A stretch of 64,000 nucleotides of DNA from Callaeas wilsoni (lineage: Eukaryota; Chordata; Aves; Passeriformes; Callaeidae): NCBI GenBank assembly GCA_013398955.1, contig VWPU01002093.1, positions 434,001 to 498,000 of the forward strand, in the 5' to 3' direction. Below, in pieces: positions 25,501 to 36,974 of the stretch. Numbering within the stretch: the stretch's first letter is position 1; each line of letters starts with the position of its first letter. Below the pieces are notes generated by a model. The model was given only the letters and a program-made list of their open reading frames with translations, did not search any database and was not told the DNA's origin. The position numbers and the translations under genes were made by a program.

Positions 25501-28059
25501 TCCTAACTTTTGCATGTTTGATTTTGCAGTACCACTCTTCTCCTTTATGTCATGAACATGTGTCCAGTGTGTAAACAAACACTCCAGGCTGTAATTCAGC
25601 ATTGTGCTCCCCAAACTGAAGGACTGCACTGTACTTAACCAGTTCCTTGAAGCCACAGCCACCATGTGGGGCCCCCACATCACAGCAAGCATGGGACTCA
25701 CCTTGCAGTACTGCAGCTGGGGAGGGTGCCCAGACCCAAACCAGTGTTATCCTCATGCCATACAAATATCCTGAAATGGAAATCAGGTCCATTTCTAAGT
25801 GAAGGATTGACAGGACAGGTCATAAACCAGTCAGAACTGCAGACAGAGCAAAAATAACCTTTGAAAGAAAAATGCAGCTAATAGACTAAGACCAGTGCTC
25901 ATGAGCAACTTGTGGTAACACAGAAGGGAATCCAGAGGAGAAGTCCACCACTAAGGGAATCTATTTCAACAGCAAGCTGCCAAGCATTGTTGCAGCATCA
26001 GTGCAGGGGTGGAGGAAGAATAAAGGAAAAATCTGAACAGCATCTCTTTCAAAAGGACTTAAACTGGCGACATCAACTAACTCTGTTTCCAAGCCACACT
26101 CCTTCCAGTGCAGGAAAGTTCCCCACCTTCTCCTCATAACTCCTGACTGCCAATTAGACATGTGACAATGAATAATTGGACTCCAGCAATCTGGTTTTTG
26201 CCATTTGAAGCACTACATGAGCAGTTCAGAAGCTGCTGATACGTCTTGTTTCCTCCTCTTGCAGAGATAAGCTTTTGGGTTAAATTATTCCACCTCAAAG
26301 CCAGCAACTCAAGGTTCCAGGGGCTGACTCTACGGTATTCACTTCCAGAAGAAAGAAAGGAAGAGGTCACATTTTACATTTGGACTACCTATGTAAAAAG
26401 TTGCAATTCTTCCAGTAATTTGATATTAAGCATTATTTAATAACAAGTGAACAATTAATGTACTATATAGCAAGTTTCTTTATTTTCACCTCTTCTGCCT
26501 ATGAACCAAATGCATGCAAGAGAACTGGGGGGGAATAGAAAAGAGTTATCAAAAAATGGAACACCATCCCTAGCAACAGTTGTATTTCTGCTCCCACTCC
26601 CAGCTTCTCATCTCTCTGACCAGTCTTCCTCAGGTACCATGTCTGATCCCCACCTCTCTTGTTGCAAAAGCTAATCAAGTCTCCATAGAATAATAATAAA
26701 TACAATGAGCAACAGATTAAGAAACTGACAGAACACTTTCACCAAGAATGTCTCCATGCTGCAAGACAATTTTGTCTGGGATTATCTTAAGGAATATGCA
26801 TTTTTTCCTTTGCCACAGGAGCTATCATTTCACATTGGGACATCAGTTCCAATGCTGCAGTTTGGCTGGGTCTCCCTAGGAACATGCCTCTGTTGTTGGT
26901 CCATGTAGACTGCTTCAGAGCAAACACAAATGAGCAGCAACAGTGGATCTAATTCTCTGGGAGAGCTCTGTTACAGCTGGAAAAATCCCAGCACGACTAG
27001 ACAATTCCCACCCCAGTTCCATCTGCTAGATAATGTATGTCCTCATTGCCGAGATTTCCATTCCTTCAGCATTTATTCAACCTGCTGCAGTTAAGTGCTT
27101 TTGGGCAGTGTCCTCAGTTGTATTTATTTATCCAGCCACTGCCTGGCACTAACAGCTCATGCTAAGAGCTGGACTCAACATACAAGTGAACCTGACAGTC
27201 ACTGTTACAAAATCCCTTCCAGCAATGTAGAATCTATTATTTTGGTGAGCAAAGCGTGGTCCTACCAAAGCAGAGCACTGGTGAACCATTTGGTTCATTT
27301 TGAAATAAAAGGCACTGTTTGAAAAGAGGTATAAACAACAGATTTCAAAAATGCCTAATGACTTTAAAATATATAAGATCTCTTGGAGTCCTAAATTGTT
27401 CCCTTGGGCCATTTCAGACAAAAGAAGTTAATTCTGTACAGGTTTGGTTGGAGAAGGGGAAGGATATTCTCATTGAAGAGGCCTGGGATGAAAAGTCTTG
27501 ATTTTCCACTTGGGCACTTGGTGCTCTAATGATTTTTTAAACATACAAAGCAGTAACAAATACACACACAAAAGGTCCGAAGTGTCTTTTCCTCCCCAAA
27601 AAATAGGTTTCTCGTTTTTAATAGAGAAACATATGGAAAATACAATCTTTCCAGTTTCCTCAAATTGAAATTAAATGCTTTATTGACAGGAGAGTCTTTA
27701 GTGTGTGATGCATTCTTCCATGTCAAGAAGGCATGATTAGTTTCCCCATAGGCGTCTTCACCATTACTCTCTCCAAAATCATGAGCAACTTGAATATTAT
27801 TCTTATTTTTATTACTTTACTCTCCTTGTTATCTGCCACAGATTAGATTCTGTATCCTCTTAAGTCTTCTTCCTGCACCAGTTTAAACCATTACCTTCTT
27901 CTCTTTCAAATCCCCTTTGAAGGCCTGCTTCTCCTACGTTACTTATTTTAAAAAAGAGGTAGGTAAGCATACCTTTTGTTCTATTTCCCTAATTTTCAAG
28001 AGTCAAAATAGGGAAAAGAGGGAGTTGAAGTAGTGTTTGAAGAAGCCGAACCGAGCACT
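22546..28059. other. Single-copy non-coding DNA, little recognised
   Basis: No gene or transposon recognised. A short A run sits at about 23685-23697. The stretch 26770-27150 contains homeodomain- and NKX2-type words (ggattatc, ttaagtg), but these are too common to call. Confidence 0.45.
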
Positions 28060-28260
28060 TTAACAAAAATAAATCAAACAATGCAATCACTGGCAGCCAT
28101 TGCTAACAAACCACGCTGCTTGTACCACCTATCATTCCCCCCCGAGACCTTTCAAATTCGAAACAGTGATTGCACTTTCTACTTTTGCTGGTATAGACTT
28201 GGCAATAAATTGCTTTTGTGGGAAAATACTTTTTAAAAATAGCTAATCAAAAAGATTGGA
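28060..28260. promoter_or_regulatory. Candidate conserved non-coding element
   Basis: The text around 'caatcactggcagccattgc' (28083), then 'taacaaaccacgctgcttg' and 'cagtgattgcactttctac' (28163) has a composition I associate with deeply conserved enhancers: few simple runs, dense homeodomain/PBX-like words (ATCA, TGATTG) and an inverted RUNX-like AACCAC. It overlaps an unremarkable plus-strand open frame. No alignment supports this; it is inference from motif texture. Confidence 0.2.
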
Positions 28261-30964
28261 AGCTAGGAGGAACGTTGCTTTTTTAAGTGCAGAACTCTCT
28301 GTCAAAGCATCTATTTTCTCTCTGTTTGACGCATTACCTTACGATACATAATGTGCTTGGAGGCAGCTCTATGCACTGGGTACACCTCAGAAGTGTTCTC
28401 AAAATGAGCAGGCAGAAGGGCAGGTCCTTGTGTGAACTTACAGACTTCAGACAAAGAAAACAGGGCACTCCATGTAATCAATCTGTCATGTGATTTCCCC
28501 AGGTTGTTCATTTCAGGCGTATCAGAATATCCTTGTTACTTGTGCTAATGACTAACAAATCCCACTCAAATGGCACTCCCACTGTGAAGAAAAGAAATAA
28601 ACTTCCCCAAAACTTTATTTTTCTATATCTTAGAAGAGAGTGATATATAACAAGACCTAGAGCTTTCTCTTTTTCTGAGGCTGAGGTAGCTGGCAGGAAA
28701 ACATCTCTCCAGACAGCTAAAGCAATAAGAACTTCATTCTCCAAGCCCTTGCTGCTGGAGTAGAAAGGTGAGAGGTGCCAAGCAGATGCAGAAGATACAA
28801 GAGAGAAGACAAAGGACACTGGATGCTCCTTTGGCTGATATTTGCAGCCACAAATGTGTCAAATGTGTTCTCCTAAGTGGGTGCCACCCACACCATTCCT
28901 CAGCTGCTCGCAGAAGAGGATGGAGACAGCCCGTGCAGCACCGGCCTCCAGTGACCCAATGCTCCTAATTTCAAACCACATGTTACTCATACCCCTTGAG
29001 GTCTGGATTAGGCAGGAGTCACCAAGTGAAGGGGAGATGCTCTGAGTCCAACAATCCTGGTCTGCACAGATGGTGGGAAACCACTTGATCCAGTGTAGAA
29101 AGGTCAGCCTTGGACCTCACAGAGAGTGGAAACGGCATTTTCCCCCAGCACACCAGTGCCAGAAAATTATGTTTTCCATGGCCAAAGATAATTCTCAAAA
29201 GATCAGCCCAAGGGTGCAGAAGACAATTGAAATCAGCAAAAAATCGGGGATGAAAACAATCTGATCCCATGCACCTTTATTTTAGTACTTTATACACAGA
29301 TAAGAATTAATTCTGTTCTTCTGATACCTTGTTTTCTTCTCTCTCCCACATCTCTTCTTGTAAGATATGTTTTGCCTACATTTTTTGGTTTGAGGGTTGT
29401 TTTCTGGAGGGGCTTGGGTTTTTTGTTTCAGTTGGTTGGTTTTTTCATGAGCAAAACAAAGCATTTTTTCTTTCTAATTTGCAAGACAATGAGATCTTTG
29501 AGATCAAAGGTAGATGAAGCTACCTGAAAAAAAATCATTTGACTCAACATTTTTGTTTTCTTCATGGAAGCTCCATACACCTTGTGCTAGGACTGAGAGC
29601 ACCAGCTTGACTTCTACTATAACCCCAGCTCCAGGCAGTCAGAGAAGATGCTCAAGCAGAAAAATAATTTTAAAAGGAAGGAAAAAACAAAAATACTTTT
29701 GAACTGGAAACTGTAGCAAAGAGGTGAGGTTTTACAATAAGCCTTTTTTTTTTTTTTCTTTAAACCACATTACTCTTCCTAAATGTAAAAGGCAAACCTC
29801 AGAGGACTCATGGAGGGCACTGTGTACACATATACAAGAACTAGAAAGTATTTTTAATTGTTTTTCCTGGAAACTATGCACCAGCTTCTGTAGAGAATCT
29901 CTTTTTGGCATGGATCTCTAGGATGCCACATGCTGAAGGACAAGTGGATATATACTGAGCTTGCTAAAATCAATGATATTGCCTTGCAAAAAATTTCACT
30001 ACAGTTTTGGCCAAAGAAAAGAGAGTGCTGAATGTCCCACAAATCAGCTTTTAGCTAGTATAAAACTGCAGTGGCACAACAGAGCCACATCAGTGTGCAG
30101 AGGACAGCACCATTCTGTGCAGCTCTGCACAAGACTAGAGCATCAGGAAAGTTGGAAAAAAAGACAGCAAACCCAGCTTCCATTCCTCTTCTTTTGGCCT
30201 TGGATACACATCAGAGATCTGACAAATGCAACAATTTCCCTGTCTGGCAGCTCAGCAAAATTGCTTATTTCAGACTGAGTTTTATGAAGTTTGAGGGATT
30301 TTCTAAGCCTTCAACAGCAAAACTAGAAGCATGTGGGTAACAGAGATTATTTCAAGCTTAGTGAATTCTCAGGAGTTCCTAACTGGTTTTAGACCATTAA
30401 AACATACATGAGGACAGCTACATTTTCAGCTTTCAGCACAAATAAAAACAATGAAACATAACAGGAGCCATCTGTAAAAAAACAGGCTCCAGAACAACAG
30501 CTTGAGGCAGAAGTAGATTCATGTATTTTAATGTGGAGTCTTGTAGATACATCTTTAGATAACTGGCCCCACAAAGAAATGTGGGCTCCCTACATAATAC
30601 TTTATTGAGAGGAAAGGAATTAGGTTCTTCCAAGTAACATAGCAACTAAGTTGGTTAGTAGGGAGATGCTAGGAGAGTGCAGCAATGGTGGTCTCTACAT
30701 CTGCTTAAAATTCACATGCAGTCCCGACACCTCTGTGATAGCAAGTGCCTCCATGTCTGTACCACCTCACATCAATGGATCTCATGTCAAGCCACTCGAA
30801 GCCAGCAAGATCCAGGAACCTTTCTAGTAGGGGGTTTTGGGTCAGTCTCAGTACCACGTCGACAAGACGAGCTGTTCCTCAGACTCAAGCTCCCAGCCCA
30901 TACTGTGCAAGGGGCAGTATAATCTCACCTCTGTCTACTGTAGACAGACACTAAGAGAACAATC
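28261..30964. other. Single-copy non-coding DNA with a T run
   Basis: A 14-base T run at 29744-29757 and a G/T-rich patch at 29388-29450. No gene or transposon recognised. Confidence 0.5.
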
Positions 30965-31860
30965 TTACTGAGACAGACCAAATGTTTATCTAAGCCAGGA
31001 GCTCTTGCCCACAGCACATTAGTGATGGGTGTTAATAGAGAACGCATGAGAACGTGACAAGTCTGAAGGTATGTTGCCTTCCACGTACCCATCTTGCCTT
31101 TAGCAAAGCAAAGCTTTGGTCCCCTCGGAACAGGCTTTATCCAATCCTCCTATTTCCTGTTCACCAATGGATCCTCGGTGCTCATTTATATGGACTTTTA
31201 ACACAGGTATGTTTGTCTCCATGACATTGCGTGGCAATGAAAACCACCACGTAATATTGAATTGTGAGCAAACATTATTCCTCTTCTTTTAAACCTGTTT
31301 GACAAATTTATTTGGCTCTCACATCACAGGAAAGACTAACTTAGCGTTCCCTACCTGCCTTCTGTTTGCTCTCCAAGCCATTCAAGCTGGTAAAACTTTT
31401 TCTATTCAGTCTTTTCCCAGCCATAAACTGTTCCATTTCACTGATCGAATTACTATTGCTCTATTTGAGCAGTAAGCAGAAATATTCACAGACTTATCTA
31501 CAGTGACTACTAAATCTCTCTCCAAATGGGTAATAACTAATGCACGGTCCATCATTGCCTGAGTTAACTGCAATGTAGTGCAGATGGAGAAAAGTAGCCT
31601 TATCAACACAGAATTGCAACCCCCATTTTATAGCCCATTCATCCACCACAATTCATCTTCCCTCCACTCCACAGTTAATTCTCATTTTAAATAGCTTAGA
31701 GACAAGTTTCAGCACCCCATAGTTTATTTCCTCTTTCCAAACAATTTCCAGGAGTGCGTTCAGCAACAACTAGCTCCACATAACTCTCTGATAACACCGC
31801 TCTAGACTGAAAACCACTTGTGTCCAGCCTTTTTTAATCAGTTTTTAAACCAAGAATCTT
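30965..31860 (-). mobile_element. Ancient CR1/L3-like LINE, antisense, about 0.9 kb
   Basis: It begins with the family 3' end 'tgagacagaccaaatgttta' followed by 'tctaagccaggagctcttg' (30970-31010), the counterpart of 'tggatcagaccaatggtcca' and 'tctagcccagta'. Next come 'tctccatgacattgcgtggcaatg' (split, about 31217-31240), 'cttttaaacctgttt' (31288) and 'ctctccaagccattcaagct' (31370), all in the order expected for an antisense CR1 3' UTR and RT end. Substitutions and small indels are dense, so the copy is very old, like the one at 7805-9060. The right boundary near 31860 is approximate; the match is weak beyond 31620. Confidence 0.62.
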
Positions 31861-34800
31861 CACCCCACAGAATGCAATTTTGTTTCTTCTAGACTAAGAA
31901 GAATGCTGTTCAGAAAAATAAAAAAGTAGCAAATACAGAGACATTATGCCAATTAGATCATAAAATAAACAAACAGCTTTGGCAGAGGAACCAGAAGTAG
32001 TGTGACTAAATACTGCCACTTCAGCCCATCTCCAGCCTTGAGCAATCCAAACTGAACGTAAGCAAATCCTGGTCAGGCTTAGGGATTTGTCTGCATATCA
32101 ATAGTAAATCCAAATCCCTCGAGGATTCACAGTTATCTCAAAGCTCACATGTATGGGAAATAAAGCACTAGCCACTCATCCCTAAAGCTGTAACATACCA
32201 CAGCTCTTGCTGACGGGATAGTCATTGATGGTGCTAAGAAAGCAACCGTAAAAAGGCAGTAGTTTGATTATTCCTGGAGCATTCCTGGAGGTTGAGGTGG
32301 GTGGGAATGACATGCCTTCACCATATAAAAAATAAATATCTTCTTTTCTTACCGATACAACTCAAATACTGTATAAAACATGCAGGTAGCAGGCATCGCC
32401 CAGGTTTTTTGCTGTGTATATTTAGATTAAATAGATTGAAGTATTTTTAGATTACATGCAAAGTGTGCCTCAATAGCTGCTTCCACCAGGCTGCTAAAAC
32501 ACTTCAGCTGTCTTTCAGCTGCCGGATAACTCTGCACAATAACTCTCCACACCACTTCCCCAGTAAGGCCCAACATGTCCCAGGTGTCTGCAGGAAACTG
32601 AATGGCATCACAAACGAGAAGTGAAGGTGCTCAGAGCCTCTACAGCATAAGACTGGGTTGCTACGGAGAATAGATACACTGTAGAGACTTAAATTATTTT
32701 AGCCCATTAGTGATCTTCCATGAGAAGCACTCACAATGGAGAAAAAAACCTGGGAATTCAGCTGCATGCATTTTTTTATTCCTGCAATTCCCTTCAGTTC
32801 ACTGGGCTGTACAGACAATCATTTTCTATACAGTCCAATAGCTCCATTTGTTTTCTCAGACTTCTTCCAATTTCAAGCCCTGTAGACTTCAGCTCTGCAT
32901 TGTTTTAAGAGAAGCATTGTAAATCTCTTCAAATTCACATGCATCTCTAAACTAAGGTGCACTTCTGAAGCCTTTCTTACCCTTTCCCCTTAAAAAAATC
33001 AACAGCCCTGACCTAAGAGGAAGAGTACAATTACGGTAGTTCATCAGTAATTTTGTTCATAGAAAGGACAATGTAGACTGAAATTTGTTTTTCATAGAAA
33101 AATACTTAAACAGCAATGCCAGATAGCTAGAAAACAAAGAAAAGAGGTGCCTCTCTTATGGATGAAAGGCAAAAATCTTTTTCTAGTGCAAGCAACACAG
33201 ACACGAAAAAAGTAAAATTCAGAAAGACTTCCAAATGCATGACAAATAAATTATAAGGGAAGTAAGCCTCATATTGACCAGGACCAAGAAGTGCTGAGCT
33301 GTCACTGAAGCCCAGACCACTTGAATTTGTTTTGTGTTTAGGAACACCAACGCTGTCATCAGCAGAAACATTTTCAGAAAACCATTTCCTTCCCACATAA
33401 GGAATGGCAGAAGAGGATGCAACCCAGAAAAATGTCAGTATAGATCAATTCAAGGGTTTATTGACCTTATAATAACAGCAGTTTTGTCTTTTCCCACAGG
33501 ATGTAATCCTAAACTGCTCAAAGTTCCACTGTTTGTGTAATGCTCTTTCTACACTATACAGGATAGAGACATGATTTTAAAAGTTCACTAAAACATGAAC
33601 TGACCCCTAACATTGATGACCACCTAAACAGGAACTAGAAAAGGATCAATTTGTTTCTAACTAATATCAGACATCTTTCATGGAAGTCACATCCCAGCGC
33701 AAAGCCTGTTGGGCACAGGGTAATATAAATGAAGACCTGAGGAGAAAAATAAAGGAACTCTTGAAGGATACCACTATGCTAAACATTTTACATGGCAATT
33801 TTCTCACCTAAAACATCCTTCAGAGATGTCCATATTAGCTAAAGCAACTATGAAGAAAGGTCATCTCTTCTTTTGCTTTGAAGGAAATAAGATTCACTTG
33901 AAAACATACACAGGACTGTAAAGCAAAGGGAACTGTCAGGCAGCCCTTAAATACTGGACTGAGTCAGCCTCCTTGTCTGTCAAGAGAAGAGAAACCTCAG
34001 GAGGCTGCAGTTCCATGCCTGGATCCAACAGCCTTCCTGAGACGGAGTAGTGAATTGCCAATATTGCTAGTGAGACACCAGACCCATCCTTTTGAATAAC
34101 AAGAGCTCCCAGAGCTTCTCATGTGGCTCACGTCCCTGCCTTAACTCATTCCGGCTCAGCCCATGGGAGTTAATTCCCAGCCTCATTTCGGGGAAGGCGA
34201 GAGAGATACTACAGTTCCATAACTGTTTTCCCTTTGGGCAGAGATTTTTGCCATCAGGAACTGCGGAGTGCTTTTAGCACTAATTTGTAGTAGCCACACT
34301 CATTCTGGCACCACTTGGTGAATACAATGATGTGAGATGCGTCCCTGTTGAAAGCAAAATCTCAGACCCTGATGGAGAGTAACAGCTCTACTCCTGCATC
34401 CCAGTCTTTCCAAAACAGGCAGGTGACTGGTTATTTCCTTCCCATGGAGGTGCATAAATCCCAACCTAAAACTCCTTAAAGGGTTAAATTTACCAATCAC
34501 TGTACACTTCCCAAGTCCCCACACCTCTGATGCTTTTTCTAAGGGCACAGTCTTCAGTTTCAAAATAATCTTTTCAAGCCTGATCTAAGATAGCAGTTTC
34601 CTGCTTGAACACAAAGCTATGTGAGCTGCTCTGTTCCTCACAAGTTCCTGCATATTTGCCAGAAAAGAGAGAAGTAGCAATATACAGCAATTCAAATGCT
34701 TTCTTTAAACAAGGTAACAAATAAAGACCTTCGCAGTAGAGCGCTTTGCTCCTTGTAGGAGCCCCTTTCCAGCCAAAGGACTCCAGTGATTCCTTCACAA

Positions 34801-35694
34801 TTCACAATGATTAGACCAACATTTTCGATCTTGAAGCTGAGGCAAAACCTTCAGTTAAGGGAATTTCAGTAAATATGGAAACACCTGGTGAGTTTCATTC
34901 AAGATCTGTGCAGGCAAGGCAAGTGTGGGAGTTAGGCAAAGATTTCTCACATCAGTGTGGCTTTTGATTAATTACAGTGAAATTGCACTCTTTTATCCAC
35001 TACTGTAAGCAGAATAAGATTATTACAGGAAAGACTGATCCCTGAGAAAATACAGAAGACATGGATGAAACCAGTTACCCACTTAAATTTCTACTTAGCC
35101 TCCACTGTGTTCCTCAGAAGACTCCTCTTTCGTCTTTTTTCCCCTCTTTTCTTTTCCAGCTGCAGTAATGTTCTGTTTAGATATCCTCACTGAAATATCC
35201 ACAGTGACTTTTATTCCTTAGAGAACTCCACAGCTCCAGAGCACATCACTCTCTGTGAATTTAGGCCATATTTGCCAGCATGCATTACTTGACATTTAAA
35301 GTGTCGCCATGATACAAAGCTCCTGGCACACCAAAATCTACTTGGAGTTTTTTTTCCCCTTTACAGTCTCTACCAAATGTTTTCTCCTCTCCTTTTTTTC
35401 CAAACATGAATTTTCTGCAAATGAAAAAGTGCCCTGTTGACAGGCCTGTGAAGTACTTTGCCTCTCCAAAGAGCATAGAGGTTCACAAACAGGTGGGAAC
35501 TCGTACGTTCAGCTTTATCTCAGTGTGTCGATACCATCGTACAGAGGGATCACCCACCCCAAACGCAGTGGATGCTCAAGGTCTAGAGTCCACAGAGTTC
35601 TTCATCTCCCTTGTTCAGATGCCCCCTGGATTGCCATTTAACATCAGGGGCGAGAGCAAGAGGCTGCAGTTGTGAACTACACGGATGCTTCCAG

Positions 35695-35710
35695 ACACAC
35701 ACACACACAC
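35695..35710. repeat. (AC)8 microsatellite
   Basis: Eight perfect AC units. Typical short vertebrate dinucleotide repeat. Confidence 0.95.
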
Positions 35711-36941
35711 AAGTGTTTGTGGCAATTGGGATGGGCACAAATACTCATCTGGAGTTTTAAGAGAATATGTCCTAGCTGTGTTTGTATTTGAGGATTTGGT
35801 TGCATTGGGGGTTTTTTGAGGCCATTCAAGTATTAGGAATATTTGATGAAGCAGCCTACTGCATGCAGATTTCCCAGAAATGAAGGAATAAATATACACT
35901 GATGAGCTGTGTTTATCCACCTCCAGGGTGAGATATAAAATGTACGAACTGCTTCAGACCAAAACAAACAGGAATTTAAGAACCTACTGACTAAAGTGAT
36001 AGGAAAGAGATGAGAACTGGCAGAAGTTATACTCACTTCTTTATTACTATTGTCACCATTTCATGATACGTACTCCAAATTCTGACAGATAACTCAATGA
36101 AAAAGTCTTCTGGAAAACCAAGTAACTCAGGTCAGCTATGCTGGACTGCCCTTATCCTGTGTTCGTATGTAGTCCCATGTCTGTGCCACTTCATGTCTGC
36201 AAAGTCTAACAGATGTAAGATTCCACCTTCCGAGTGAAATGGTAATTTGACCCCAGACTTATGCGCTGCCCTGTGCTATCCCAGGATTCTCATTCAGCTC
36301 CCCTGCAGTGACCAGGCAGCTTGCCCATCCCCTTATTTCCGGCACCTTGCTGCTCCAGATCCCACACTGGTGCTTTGTCAATTGTCACCAACAGCTGTTG
36401 AGTTTTCAGGATATATCACATGTCCTCATCAGTACCACTGTTATTTCACACTTTATTCCCTGCAGTAACCCAAGAAGAGTATCATCCGGTCTAGGTGATC
36501 TAACCTCGAGTTCTTTTGTTGCTTTATATAAAATAGGCACTAGCAGATCAGAAATCCAGAGAACTGAGAGTAAGCGGTACAGAGTAATCTTTTGTTCCTG
36601 ATGTAAGAATCTCAAATTTGCAACAAATATTTCTGTATGAAGTTAACTTGAATTTTAATTTAATCACATTGCCAAACAGATGTTTGCCTCCTCAAGATCA
36701 CCACAACCACTTCAATGGGAGCTTGTCACCCTGAATCCGACCATAACCTACTACTGTCCAAAAATTCTGAACCAGAGTTAAACTGAAATTTTCATAGACT
36801 AAAGAGTCACATCAGTCTTCCAGCTTCTTCGTTGGTATTTCTGATCACTACAAACAGTGGCACAAATCTACATTTTAGGCAACCAAATACTGACTCAGGA
36901 GTCTCCAGTGCAGAGCAATTGTTTCTCTTACATTCAAGCAG

Positions 36942-36974
36942 CTGTGGAAAATTAGACATTCAGCTATGGACCAG
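36942..36974 (+). other. Possible 33-nt microexon (splice signals only)
   Basis: The tract ttgtttctcttacattcaag/cag ends at 36941, and CAG|GTGAGT starts the next intron at 36975, a near-consensus donor. The 33 bases between are open in the first frame (LWKIRHSAMDQ) and a multiple of three, as is common for microexons. There is no homology, no neighbouring exon in view, and such pairs occur by chance, so this is a weak call. Confidence 0.12.

Noticed and set aside
35130..35159. Very strong polypyrimidine tract followed by CAG
   Set aside because: No convincing donor follows within a normal exon length, and in-frame stops come early. A pyrimidine run alone is not an exon.
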